DNA of 64,000 nucleotides from JAJCYK01 sp965212195. GTDB lineage: Bacteria; Bacteroidota; Bacteroidia; Cytophagales; Cyclobacteriaceae. The notes beneath the pieces are model-generated. The model did not search any database, was not told where the DNA came from, and saw only the letters and a program-made list of their open reading frames with translations. Both the position numbers and the translations under genes were made by a program. Positions 9,987-19,167 of the stretch are shown piece by piece (the first letter of the stretch is position 1; every line of letters begins with the position of its first letter). The stretch is from assembly GCA_965212195.1 (NCBI GenBank), contig CBDBUW010000021.1, forward strand, positions 124,001-188,000. The letters run 5' to 3'.

Positions 9987-10157
9987 CCACTCATCATGTT
10001 CAATAACCTGTTATGCGGTTGAATTACCGCTTACAGAATGAGTAGGTTGACTGACATTTTGCCAAATTAATTCACAATATCCCCCAATTTACGGTATTCA
10101 TACCCCATAATAAGGTAAAAATGTGATGGTATTTTTTTATAAACCTTACATTTCTAT

Positions 10158-10165
10158 TAAGTTTA
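10158..10165 (+). promoter_or_regulatory. Possible -7 promoter element for the SusC/SusD operon
   Basis: TAAGTTTA differs from TAnnTTTG only in the last base. It lies 34 bases before the SusC ATG, with a T-run (10131-10137) at about the -33 position. The surrounding intergenic region, 9987-10199, shows no other feature. Confidence 0.3.
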
Positions 10166-10199
10166 GCCTTCTAAATTATTCTTAATTAACTAAAACACT

Positions 10200-13100
10200 A
10201 TGAAGAAGATTCTACTAATTTGCTTCATCTTGTGCTCTGCCTTGATCACCGAGTCATGGGCACAGGGTCGCACGGTGTCAGGTAAAGTTATCTCCTCAGA
10301 TGACACTGAGGGCTTACCTGGTGTGAATGTGGTTATCAAAGGGACCACGTCCGGTACAGTTACCGATATAGAAGGTATGTACAAGATTGACGTAACCTCT
10401 GATGAAGCTGTACTGGTTTTCTCCTCCATTGGGTTCATAACCCAAGAGTTGGCGGTAGGTACCAGATCAGTAATTGATATCACGTTGGCTGCAGATGTAC
10501 AACAACTTTCAGAAGTTGTAGTAACTGCATTAGGTATAGAGCGTGAAGCACGTGAATTGGGTTATTCCATTTCGGGTGTTGATTCGGAGGACCTGGTAGT
10601 TGCCAGGGAAACCAACGTTGTAAATGCCTTACAAGGAAAAGTAACCGGGGTTAATATTACCAATACCAGTGGTAACCTGGGAGCTTCCTCAAAAATTACC
10701 GTAAGAGGGGTGAGTTCCCTTAGCGGCCGTAACAATCCCCTATGGGTGATTGATGGTGTACCCATCAATAACAATCAAACAGCGTCAGGATCCAGGATCA
10801 CGGGTAACCGGGATTTTGCTAATGGCGCTTCAGTAATTAACCCCGACGACGTGGAGTCTATCAACGTTTTGAAAGGGGCTGCTGCTACTGCTCTGTACGG
10901 ATCCCGTGCGGCGGCTGGTGTTATTGTGGTGACCACCAAAAAAGGTAAAGCCGGAGCTGGTGGTGGGCCCTCTGTAGAGATAAATTCATCCATTCGATTT
11001 GATGAACTGTTCAAGGAGCCGGACTTCCAGAATCAATATGCTGGTGGAGAATTTATGAAATACGATTCTTCGGCAACTTTCAGCAACTTTGGAGCCCGTA
11101 TCGTAGGACAAACCGTTTCCAAAGCGATTACTGGTGAACGCGTGCCTTTGCAGGCATTCAATGACAACATCAACGACTTTTTCGAGACTGGAACTACATT
11201 GATAAATAACTTTGCAGTTTCGGATGCCCATGAAAGAGGGGATTATCGATTGAGTTTGACCTCTTTGAACCAAACGGGGGTATTGCCAGGAGCTTCATTG
11301 GACCGCCTGACCGCTACTTTTAACGCTGGTTTCAAGCACTCCGATAAGTTCCGTTCCAGATTCTCTGCCCAGTATATACGTACGACATCAGAAGGAACCG
11401 GAGTATCCGGAGCTAATGATCCCAATGTTATTGGTTTAAGTGCTTTTGTGCGAACCATTGACTTTAGGGATTATCAACCTTGGATCGACGCCAGTGGCAA
11501 TCAGATCAATACCGTTGGAACTGAAGACAATAACCCTTTTTGGATTCAAAACGAAAACCGTAATGATCGTGAAGATGACCGCTTCCTAGGTAATTTTGAG
11601 ACTACATTTACTCCAATCGAAAATCTTAACCTGACCGCCAGGGTGGGTTATGACCTGGACGTGGATGAACGTTTGATCACCAACCGAGTGGGAACCATTC
11701 AAAGGTTTACCGGTACTTTTCGTAACGATGTCATTCAGCGTACCCAGCTAAATATCGATGCGATCGCTACTTATTTCTGGAATATCAACGAGGACTTCAC
11801 GCTGGATGTCCTTGGAGGATGGAATTACAACCGTCGGGTATTCGAATTGGACCGCATCGATGGTGAGGATTTCGTAGTTCCTGAAATATTTGCACCGGGT
11901 AACACCCTTACCAGTGCTTCGGACCGGGATTATACGGAACAAAAGCTTTTTGGGGTTTACGGTCAGGCCGTAATGTCCTATAAAGACTGGCTTACTCTGA
12001 CCCTGACCGCTCGAAATGACTGGTCTTCTACGCTGCCATTGGATAACAACTCTTATTTTTACCCTTCCGCCAGTGTGGCTTGGGTATTTACCGATGCCTT
12101 GGATATTAGTGGAAATGTACTTTCTTATGCTAAATTCCGAGCCAGTATCGCTCAAGTGGGTAATGACGCAGGAGCTTATCAGCTGTTGTTTAGATTCTTC
12201 CCACGAACAGTGGCTACCGGACAGTATAGCTTGAACCTGAATTTCCCCTTCCAGGGACAATCCGGTTATGACAAGACCAATGTTATTCCTAATCAGGAAC
12301 TGGTACCGGAAGAGCAAACCAGTTATGAATTTGGTTTGGATATGCAATTCTTCGATGGTCGTTTAGGTTTGGATCTGGCTTACTTCAGCAGTGAGAACAA
12401 GAATCAAATCCTGAATGTGCCCATCCCGGAATCTACCGGTTTTGGCTTTAAAACTGTAAACGTGGGACAGGTAACTCAGGAAGGTGTGGAGGTAACCCTT
12501 AATGCCGGTATCATTCAGACGGATGGAGGTTTCAATTGGGACGCAACCGTGAATTTTAGTCATGTTGAGTCTACTGTAGATGAGCTGACCGAAGGTACCG
12601 ACCGTGTGATCATTGCCAGTGCCTTTAATAGTGTTCAATTGGTGGCTGTTCCCGGCAAGGAATTCCAGTTGTTTGGTGTTCCTTGGGAACGAGAGGAAAC
12701 TACCGGGCGTCCGGTGATAAACGAAAACGATGGAACTAGAGTCCCTGGTGTTGCCAAAGAGTATGGTAGCGTATTCCCTGACTTTACTATGGGAACTACC
12801 AACACCTTTAGTTACCGAGGATTTGCCTTGAACGTTACAGTTGACTGGAGCAACGGCGGCTTATTGCGTTCTGCAACTGTCGAAAATATGTGGACAGGAG
12901 GATTTACCGAAGAAACCCTGCGTAACAGGGAAGGTACCTTTATTGATACCGAAGGTGTGATTATCAATGATGACGGAAGTATCAGGGAAAATGATGTGCC
13001 TTTGAGAAGTGCTGTGGATTTCTGGCAAAGCCTGGATGATAACAGTATTTCGGAGCCCACCATATTCGACGCTTCTTATGTGAAACTTCGAGAGGTAGGC

Positions 13101-13319
13101 TTGTTCTACACCTTGCCCTCAAGCTTGTTTACCAATTCCTTTATTGGCGGTATTCAGGTAGGAGTGGAAGGTAGGAATTTAGCCTTGTTATACTCCAAGG
13201 TTCCTCATATTGATCCGGAGGCCAGCTTGTTTGGTGCAGGCGCTGACGGATTTGGGATCGAAAGATCAGGAGTGCCTTCAACCAGAGGCTTCGGTTTTAA
13301 CTTGAGAGCTACCTTTTAA
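10200..13319 (+). CDS. susC: SusC/RagA-family TonB-linked outer membrane receptor
   Basis: 1039-aa outer-membrane importer. The signal peptide ends at SWAQ (about residue 22). A CarboxypepD_reg-like domain (about 25-105, with SGKVISSDD and GLPGVNVVIKGTTSGTVTD) is followed by the TonB-dependent plug (about 110-240, with KITVRGVSSLSG, PLWVIDGVPINNN and VLKGAAATALYGSRAAAGVI). The 22-strand barrel runs to the C-terminal phenylalanine. The SusD partner starts 9 bases downstream. No carbohydrate-active enzyme or sigma/anti-sigma regulator is adjacent, so the substrate cannot be inferred. Confidence 0.96.
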   Translation: MKKILLICFILCSALITESWAQGRTVSGKVISSDDTEGLPGVNVVIKGTTSGTVTDIEGMYKIDVTSDEAVLVFSSIGFITQELAVGTRSVIDITLAADVQQLSEVVVTALGIEREARELGYSISGVDSEDLVVARETNVVNALQGKVTGVNITNTSGNLGASSKITVRGVSSLSGRNNPLWVIDGVPINNNQTASGSRITGNRDFANGASVINPDDVESINVLKGAAATALYGSRAAAGVIVVTTKKGKAGAGGGPSVEINSSIRFDELFKEPDFQNQYAGGEFMKYDSSATFSNFGARIVGQTVSKAITGERVPLQAFNDNINDFFETGTTLINNFAVSDAHERGDYRLSLTSLNQTGVLPGASLDRLTATFNAGFKHSDKFRSRFSAQYIRTTSEGTGVSGANDPNVIGLSAFVRTIDFRDYQPWIDASGNQINTVGTEDNNPFWIQNENRNDREDDRFLGNFETTFTPIENLNLTARVGYDLDVDERLITNRVGTIQRFTGTFRNDVIQRTQLNIDAIATYFWNINEDFTLDVLGGWNYNRRVFELDRIDGEDFVVPEIFAPGNTLTSASDRDYTEQKLFGVYGQAVMSYKDWLTLTLTARNDWSSTLPLDNNSYFYPSASVAWVFTDALDISGNVLSYAKFRASIAQVGNDAGAYQLLFRFFPRTVATGQYSLNLNFPFQGQSGYDKTNVIPNQELVPEEQTSYEFGLDMQFFDGRLGLDLAYFSSENKNQILNVPIPESTGFGFKTVNVGQVTQEGVEVTLNAGIIQTDGGFNWDATVNFSHVESTVDELTEGTDRVIIASAFNSVQLVAVPGKEFQLFGVPWEREETTGRPVINENDGTRVPGVAKEYGSVFPDFTMGTTNTFSYRGFALNVTVDWSNGGLLRSATVENMWTGGFTEETLRNREGTFIDTEGVIINDDGSIRENDVPLRSAVDFWQSLDDNSISEPTIFDASYVKLREVGLFYTLPSSLFTNSFIGGIQVGVEGRNLALLYSKVPHIDPEASLFGAGADGFGIERSGVPSTRGFGFNLRATF

Positions 13320-13328
13320 TCGATTTCA

Positions 13329-14774
13329 ATGATGAAGAAAATATATATATATATACTGACCATTGCTTTCCTCACTATGCCCATGGCATGTGATGATGCT
13401 CTGGATATCAATACCGACCCTTTGGCTGCTACTTCAGCTCCGCCTAATTCGGTGTTGCCCTTTGTTTTTGCCACGTATGGCAACAGAAAGACTACGGAAC
13501 TGGGTACTCGTACTACCGATGTCACCCAGTATTTATCCGCGACCTTTAACTCGCCTCGTAATGGTTCCACTAGTATATTCCTAACAGGAAACACCTGGGC
13601 TATATGGTATACGGATGTTTTGGGGAACTTGATCCTGTTGGAACAAGACGCTAAAGCGGCTGGACCAACTAGTAATAATGTAGCAGCCATTGCCGTAATC
13701 ATGAAAGCCTTGGCTTTCTATGAACTGGCGTGTATCTGGGATGAGGTACCTTTTACAGAGGCACTTAACGGAGTGGATTTTCCCTTTCCGCAGTTCGACA
13801 GTCAGGAGACCGTGCTTCGAGGTTCGGTAACTCTTCTGAATGAAGGCATTAGCTTAGTCGATGGGATTCCCGCTGAAGGAAACTTTGATGTATCCGCAGG
13901 GGATTTGATCTACGGAGGTGACATGGATCTTTGGAGAAAATTTGCGAATTCGCTGAAATTGAGGATTCTTATGTTAATAAGAAACAAAGACACCTCAGTG
14001 GATGGCGATATCGTAGCTACTCTAGCTCAACCTTTAGTTGAGACCAACGCGGAAGCTACCTTGTTGCGATACGAAGATGCAGCCGGAGCTCGTAACGCTT
14101 GGAAGCAGATCCTGGTACAGTTCAGTGGATCTGGAACCAACGCAGGAGCTCAGTTCTTTGGCGCAGGACCCGTTTTCAGAGACATAATGTTCAACAAGAA
14201 TGATCCCAGGATCAAACTCTTCTTGGATGACCTTTCCGGAACGGACACCTATCCAACTCCCAACAACGGTTCATTCCCGACTTCTACTGAAGCCATCATC
14301 AGTGATAACGTACTTCGAGGTGATCTTCCCAATCAGTGGATGATGCCATCGGAGATGGCCCTGTATCGTGCCGAGTTGGCCCTACTGGGGGTTACTGGCG
14401 ATGATCCGGACGTTGAAATGCGCAATGGAGTAAGACTTGCTTGCCAATTCTGGGGACAGGATGAAGCTGGCCCGGTTACTTTGACTACCACTGAGATCGA
14501 TGATTATGTGGCCAGTCTGCCGGATCTCAATGCTTTGTCAACTGCTGATGCTCTTATGGAAGTACATGAGCAGCTTTATGTGGAAGCATTCTTGCGCCCC
14601 GTAGTGAGTTGGAATCATGTTCGCCGTACCAATACGCCTGCATTGGAGCCGCCTCCGGCTGCTTCGATCACTACTATTTTGAAGCGGTTTAACTATCCAC
14701 CGGATGAGGTCGGTTCTAACCCTAATACACCGGCTAATTTGCCCACAGATACAAAAGTCTGGTTTGAAAATTAA
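13329..14774 (+). CDS. susD: SusD/RagB-family nutrient-binding lipoprotein
   Basis: 481-aa surface lipoprotein that caps the SusC barrel. The signal peptide ends in a lipobox with Cys21 (MPMACDD). Features typical of the SusD-like_2 subfamily are the N-terminal INTDPLAA segment, TPR-like helices (AVIMKALAFYELACIWDEVPFTEAL is cited here as two parts: AVIMKALAFYELACIW and DEVPFTEAL) and a C-terminal HVRRTNTPALEPP segment. Two tandem ATGs (13329, 13332) are possible starts. The gene is coupled to SusC upstream, and a lipoprotein follows 15 bases downstream. Confidence 0.93.
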   Translation: MMKKIYIYILTIAFLTMPMACDDALDINTDPLAATSAPPNSVLPFVFATYGNRKTTELGTRTTDVTQYLSATFNSPRNGSTSIFLTGNTWAIWYTDVLGNLILLEQDAKAAGPTSNNVAAIAVIMKALAFYELACIWDEVPFTEALNGVDFPFPQFDSQETVLRGSVTLLNEGISLVDGIPAEGNFDVSAGDLIYGGDMDLWRKFANSLKLRILMLIRNKDTSVDGDIVATLAQPLVETNAEATLLRYEDAAGARNAWKQILVQFSGSGTNAGAQFFGAGPVFRDIMFNKNDPRIKLFLDDLSGTDTYPTPNNGSFPTSTEAIISDNVLRGDLPNQWMMPSEMALYRAELALLGVTGDDPDVEMRNGVRLACQFWGQDEAGPVTLTTTEIDDYVASLPDLNALSTADALMEVHEQLYVEAFLRPVVSWNHVRRTNTPALEPPPAASITTILKRFNYPPDEVGSNPNTPANLPTDTKVWFEN

Positions 14775-14789
14775 TAACTGTAGAAGAAG

Positions 14790-15305
14790 ATGAAAAAACT
14801 ATTTTATATACTGACCATCGTAAGTTTTGCAATATATTCTTGTGATGACTTTGAATTAGCTGATAGTGACATCGCTCTTCAGGACCTACCAGGTTATGTG
14901 GCCTTTAATGGCAGTGGAGAGAGTGCAACTATCGACGATGAGAACGTAGCTGAAGGAGATCCGGATGTGTCTTTCAATATTGAAGTACCCACCGGTACCC
15001 TTAGCGATATCACTGTAGACTTTACCTTCGGAGGTACAGCTGTTTTTGGCACGGATTTTACCGTAGCCAATTCTGCTGCCGGCGGGGGATCTATCGTCTT
15101 ACCCCACAATCCTAATGATGTGGAGGACTTTGATAATGTTGACTTGGTGATCACCATCCTCACTGATGGTGTGGCCGATGGCGACAAAACGCTTACCATC
15201 ACTCTTGCCGGTGCCACCGGTGATGATGGTACAGTATTTGCAGTTGGTCGGGGTGGAACCGACTTTCTGAAAAGTGCTAATGTCAATATTTCTGATATTG
15301 ATTAG
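14790..15305 (+). CDS. Calx-beta-like lipoprotein, third gene of the SusCD operon
   Basis: 171-aa lipoprotein (signal MKKLFYILTIVSFAIYSC, lipobox Cys18, then DDFELADSD). The mature part reads as one Calx-beta-type sandwich: E-x-D-P-D-V-S-F-x-I, TVDFTFGGTAVFGTDFTV and ILTDGVADGDKTLTITL. It is acidic and probably calcium-binding and cell-surface. Its place between SusD and a terminator suggests an accessory surface lipoprotein for the SusCD importer, as in other SusCDE-type sets. The ligand is unknown. Confidence 0.75.
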   Translation: MKKLFYILTIVSFAIYSCDDFELADSDIALQDLPGYVAFNGSGESATIDDENVAEGDPDVSFNIEVPTGTLSDITVDFTFGGTAVFGTDFTVANSAAGGGSIVLPHNPNDVEDFDNVDLVITILTDGVADGDKTLTITLAGATGDDGTVFAVGRGGTDFLKSANVNISDID

Positions 15306-15322
15306 AATATTGAGTTTACCAG

Positions 15323-15354
15323 AAAAAAGCTAGCCGGAGACGGCTAGCTTTTTT
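15323..15354 (+). terminator. Rho-independent terminator of the SusCD operon
   Basis: Perfect 14-bp inverted repeat (AAAAAAGCTAGCCG and its complement) around a GAGA tetraloop, ending in six Ts. It lies 18 bases after the third gene of the operon. The A-tract makes it potentially bidirectional. Confidence 0.92.
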
Positions 15355-15379
15355 AATTTTACAAATAACGTATTTACAT

Positions 15380-16069
15380 ATGAAGAACCTCTTTTATTTG
15401 ACTGCGTTTATGATGACCCTTGGCTTGGAAACCTTGGCACAACAGATGAAATTGAACCGGGATCCTCAGAATATCGTAGATCCCACCGGGATTATGAGGG
15501 TTTTGACACCACCCACGGAAGTGGAGGGTTCTGCCAATTTGTTCGAGGACTGGCAGAAAGCAGAGCTTTATTTGAACCAGGGGAAGACCAAATCCCTGCT
15601 GGAAGTTAACTATGATATCTTCAATCATATTGTGGCGGTGCGGGTCGACGGAAAGGAATACAGTCTTAATCCTTTGGTGGTGGATTCACTAAGACTATTG
15701 GATCAATCACTTACTTTGGTAAATACCAATGTACTGCCGGGACTGAGTGGCGATGCGCTCCTTTTGAGGGTTTACCAAGGTCCTCATGTGGCGCTATATA
15801 GAAAGACTTTAGTAGAGGTTATTAAGCCGAACTACAACGAACTGCTGCACGTGGGAAGTCGTAACTACCAAATCGATCAGGATATCTTACATTACATGGG
15901 TGAAAAGTCCACTGGGAAATACTTTGAATTGAAAGGTAGGAAGAAAGACTTCAAGGAATTATCCAATTCTGACAAGATCAATACCTACATTAAGCAGCAG
16001 CACTTGAACTTGAAAGTGGAGAGCGACCTGATTGATGTAGTGAAATATTACGAGCAATTGGCGTATTGA
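15380..16069 (+). CDS. Secreted protein of unknown function, paralogue of the 5443 gene
   Basis: 229-aa protein with an N-terminal Sec signal (KNLFYLTAFMMTLGLETLAQ). It shares the plan of the 5443 product: an LFEDWQKAELYL segment, a beta-rich central region (LLEVNYDIFNHIVAVRVDGK), a K/N/Y segment (LVEVIKPNYNELL) followed by an RNYQIDQDILHYM strand, and a helical end. No domain name is recognised. It sits alone between the SusCD terminator and a 287-bp gene-free region. Confidence 0.7.
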   Translation: MKNLFYLTAFMMTLGLETLAQQMKLNRDPQNIVDPTGIMRVLTPPTEVEGSANLFEDWQKAELYLNQGKTKSLLEVNYDIFNHIVAVRVDGKEYSLNPLVVDSLRLLDQSLTLVNTNVLPGLSGDALLLRVYQGPHVALYRKTLVEVIKPNYNELLHVGSRNYQIDQDILHYMGEKSTGKYFELKGRKKDFKELSNSDKINTYIKQQHLNLKVESDLIDVVKYYEQLAY

Positions 16070-16332
16070 TGTAGCTGCCTATTTGGTTTATCGGGTATAT
16101 GGTCATCGGGCTATCTAGGTAATAATCTGCAATACCTACATTTTGTGGACATACCTGCATTTTATGAAACGTACGGTCCGTAGAGTACCTCCATTAAAAA
16201 TTCACACATCTTAAAGCACCATTTCTGTACATTGGCTCCAGAAAATCACTCATCAAAAACACTTACCCCAAGTCCCAATCCAGTACTGCTTAAATCCCTC
16301 TGTTCCAATCCCGGCAATTACCTTCAGTTTTG

Positions 16333-16340
16333 TATCTTTG
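16333..16340 (+). promoter_or_regulatory. Bacteroidota -7 promoter element upstream of queD
   Basis: TATCTTTG matches TAnnTTTG exactly and lies 17 bases before the queD ATG. The preceding gene-free stretch (16070-16332) shows no other recognisable feature. Confidence 0.55.
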
Positions 16341-16356
16341 GGACAAATTCACGGGC

Positions 16357-16782
16357 ATGATTTACGTCAGTCGTAAGGAGCATTTCAACGCAGCTCATAA
16401 ACTATACAACCCAAATTGGAGCAGGGAAAAGAATATTGAGATATTTGGTCCCTGTGCCAATGAGAATTGGCATGGCCACAATTACGACTTGATTGTCACT
16501 GTGAGCGGCGATCCGGATCCTGAAACGGGATTTGTGGTGGATTTGAAGAAACTAAGCGTATTGATTAAAAAAGAAGTACTGGAAGAATTGGATCACCAGA
16601 ACCTCAATTTGGATGTGCCTTTCATGGCGGGCAAAATGGCTAGTACTGAGGTACTGGCCCAGGAGATTTGGAATATCTTGGAGCCCAAAATTTCATCCAT
16701 AACCTCTCATGGTAATTTATTCTGCATAAAATTGTATGAAACACCCAGAAACTATGTGGAATACTTTGGGCCAGGCGTATGA
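16357..16782 (+). CDS. queD: 6-carboxytetrahydropterin synthase (QueD / PTPS family)
   Basis: 141-aa enzyme of the 6-pyruvoyl-tetrahydropterin synthase fold, which converts dihydroneopterin triphosphate to 6-carboxytetrahydropterin in queuosine biosynthesis. Zinc ligands are His14 (FNAAH) and His39/His41 (HGH). The catalytic Cys33 lies in GPCANENWHGH, and the conserved DHQNLN and KLYETPRNYVEY motifs are present. An in-frame TTG at 16330 would add 9 residues but overlaps the promoter element, so the ATG at 16357 is chosen. The stop overlaps the lpxB start (ATGA). Confidence 0.92.
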   Translation: MIYVSRKEHFNAAHKLYNPNWSREKNIEIFGPCANENWHGHNYDLIVTVSGDPDPETGFVVDLKKLSVLIKKEVLEELDHQNLNLDVPFMAGKMASTEVLAQEIWNILEPKISSITSHGNLFCIKLYETPRNYVEYFGPGV

Positions 16783-17894
16783 AGTACTACCTCATTGCTG
16801 GTGAACGATCCGGAGACTTACACGGATCCCATCTCATAAAAGCTCTTCAAGAATTCGACAGTGAAGCCCAATTTCGAGGGTGGGGTGGGGATTTCATGAA
16901 AAACGCTGGTATGGACCTGGTAGTACATTATAAGAACCTGGCTTTCATGGGAATTTGGGAAGTCCTGACCAATATATTTACCATTAAACGGTATTTGGAC
17001 CAATGTAAGGAGGATTTACTGTCCTGCCAGCCTGAGGTTTTGATCCTAATTGATTATCCAGGGTTTAACCTCAAGATGGCAGCATTTGCACACAAACACC
17101 GAATACCGGTGTGCTATTATATCTCACCTAAAGTATGGGCTTGGAATCAAAGGCGGGTCCTCAAAATTAAGAAGTTTGTGGATCGTATGTATGCCATCCT
17201 TCCCTTTGAGAAAGATTTTTATCAGCGGTTTCAATATAAGGTAGACTATGTAGGTAACCCGTTGGTTGAAACTATTGGGGATGTTCCCAAGGACCTTTCT
17301 TTCAGGACTCGTCATGGCCTTAATCATCAACCTTTGATTGCCGTACTACCTGGAAGCCGCAAACAGGAAATCCAACACATGTTGGGCCTTATGCTTGATT
17401 TAGTAGGAGCCTTTCCCCAGCATAACTTTGTGGTGGCAGCAGTTGATAACATACCCAGGGAGTATTACCAAATTGCTTTGCAGCGCAATAATGTAAAAGT
17501 GGTTTTCAATGAAACTTATCCTTTGTTGACCATGTCATCCGCGGCTTTGGTGGCATCCGGAACAGCATCTTTGGAAACCGCACTATTCGAGGTTCCGCAA
17601 GTAGTCTGTTATAAGACCAGTTGGTTGACTTACCTGGCAGCAAAGATGCTGGTGAAAGTGAACTATATTTCCCTGGTAAACCTGATTGCAGGGGATGAGG
17701 TGGTGCCTGAGTTGTTGCAAGGAGAATTTAACCGGGAAAATTTACAGAAGCAGCTGCAAGAGATTTCTGTGGATGGACCTACCCAAAAAACTCAGCTGAC
17801 AGGGTATCGCAAAGTCAAGGTGTTGTTAGGTACTAAAAAAGCCTCGCGGGAAACCGCTAGGCTTATACATGGTTTTTTGCAAACTAAAGACTAG
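16779..17894 (+). CDS. lpxB: Lipid-A-disaccharide synthase (LpxB)
   Basis: 371-aa GT19 glycosyltransferase that joins UDP-2,3-diacylglucosamine and lipid X to form the lipid A disaccharide. Family signatures are the N-terminal AGERSGDLHG, FMGIWEVL, DYPGFNL, YYISPKVWAWNQRR, YVGNPLVE, LPGSRKQEI and SGTASLETAL. Length is normal. The start overlaps the queD stop by 4 bases. The TAG stop is the top-strand reading of a CTAG palindrome whose other strand is the clpX stop. Confidence 0.96.
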   Translation: MKYYLIAGERSGDLHGSHLIKALQEFDSEAQFRGWGGDFMKNAGMDLVVHYKNLAFMGIWEVLTNIFTIKRYLDQCKEDLLSCQPEVLILIDYPGFNLKMAAFAHKHRIPVCYYISPKVWAWNQRRVLKIKKFVDRMYAILPFEKDFYQRFQYKVDYVGNPLVETIGDVPKDLSFRTRHGLNHQPLIAVLPGSRKQEIQHMLGLMLDLVGAFPQHNFVVAAVDNIPREYYQIALQRNNVKVVFNETYPLLTMSSAALVASGTASLETALFEVPQVVCYKTSWLTYLAAKMLVKVNYISLVNLIAGDEVVPELLQGEFNRENLQKQLQEISVDGPTQKTQLTGYRKVKVLLGTKKASRETARLIHGFLQTKD

Positions 17895-19126
17895 GCTACT
17901 TTTAATTTGTTAAACTTGGACTTTTCGATTTTAGCCCTTGCATAATCCAAGGTGATGGTTAAGTTCTTGATACTTTTTTCAGAAGGAATTTCAAACATGG
18001 CGTCGGTAACGATCGCTTCGCATATTGAACGTAATCCCCGGGCACCTAATTTAAACTCCACCGCCTTGTCAACAATGTAATCCAAAGCTTCCTGTTTAAA
18101 TTCTAATTGCACCCCTTCCATTTCAAAAAGCTTGACATACTGCTTAGACAGGGCATTCTTAGGCTCTGTTAATATTTTCTTCAGAATGTCTCGGGTAAGA
18201 GGATTCAAATAGGTAAGCACCGGCAGTCTGCCGATCAGCTCAGGGATAAGCCCAAAGCTTTTAAGATCTTGAGCAGTAACGAACTGCAGCATATTGTCCT
18301 CGTCCATACTGGTGATTTCATCTTTCTCTTCGTTGGATGAGAACCCCAGCGGTCTGGTATTCAATCGTGTGGCTATGGTTCTGGAAATACCATCAAATGC
18401 TCCGCCACATAAGAATAATATGTTTTCCGTATTAACAGAAATCATCTTCTGATCAGGGTGTTTACGCCCTCCTTGTGGAGGTACGTTCACGGAAGTGCCT
18501 TCCAATAACTTCAGCAAGGCCTGTTGGACACCTTCCCCGCTTACATCTCGGGTTATAGAAGGGTTATCGGATTTCCGTGCGATCTTGTCTAATTCGTCTA
18601 TATATACAATACCGCGTTCTGCCGCTTCCAGATCGTAATTGGCGGATTGAAGTAGACGTGTAAGGATACTTTCAACATCTTCACCCACATAACCTGCTTC
18701 TGTAAGTACCGTAGCATCAGCAATACAGAAAGGTACTTGCAGAATACTGGCCAGCGTACGTGCCAAATAGGTTTTACCTGTTCCCGTCTCTCCCACCATA
18801 ATTATGTTGGACTTTTCTATGATCACTTCCTCATCAGTACGCTGTTGCATGAGTCTTTTGTAGTGATTGTAGACTGCTACCGAGATCACTTTTTTGGCTT
18901 CGTCCTGTCCTACCACGTATTGATCTAAGTATTTTTTCAATTCCACTGGTTTTATTAGATTAAAATTAGGTGTGGAACTGTTGGTAGATTTGGTCTTTAA
19001 TTCTTCCGATAGGATCTGTTGCGCCTGAGTAATGCATTTGTCGCAGATATGCGCATTTATCCCGGAGATCATCAGATCTACATCCTTCTTATTTCTACCG
19101 CAAAATGAACAGGTTACTTGAGCCAT
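17891..19126 (-). CDS. clpX: ATP-dependent Clp protease ATP-binding subunit ClpX
   Basis: 411-aa AAA+ unfoldase that feeds substrates to ClpP. The N-terminal zinc-binding domain uses Cys6, Cys9, Cys28 and Cys31. Walker A is GETGTGKT, the GYVGEDVES pore loop and Walker B (IVYIDELDKI) follow, and the C-terminal small domain contains GARGLRSI. It lies 41 bases downstream of clpP in the same direction, the usual pairing. The stop codon overlaps the convergent lpxB stop within CTAG. Confidence 0.97.
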   Translation of the reverse strand: MAQVTCSFCGRNKKDVDLMISGINAHICDKCITQAQQILSEELKTKSTNSSTPNFNLIKPVELKKYLDQYVVGQDEAKKVISVAVYNHYKRLMQQRTDEEVIIEKSNIIMVGETGTGKTYLARTLASILQVPFCIADATVLTEAGYVGEDVESILTRLLQSANYDLEAAERGIVYIDELDKIARKSDNPSITRDVSGEGVQQALLKLLEGTSVNVPPQGGRKHPDQKMISVNTENILFLCGGAFDGISRTIATRLNTRPLGFSSNEEKDEITSMDEDNMLQFVTAQDLKSFGLIPELIGRLPVLTYLNPLTRDILKKILTEPKNALSKQYVKLFEMEGVQLEFKQEALDYIVDKAVEFKLGARGLRSICEAIVTDAMFEIPSEKSIKNLTITLDYARAKIEKSKFNKLKVA

Positions 19127-19167
19127 AAATTTAATATACTAAAATTACCCTTGTCCAAGGTCCTTTT

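Noticed and set aside
16070..16332. Possible small RNA or gene in the gene-free stretch before queD
   Set aside because: No ORF with a plausible start, no terminator hairpin and no recognised motif.
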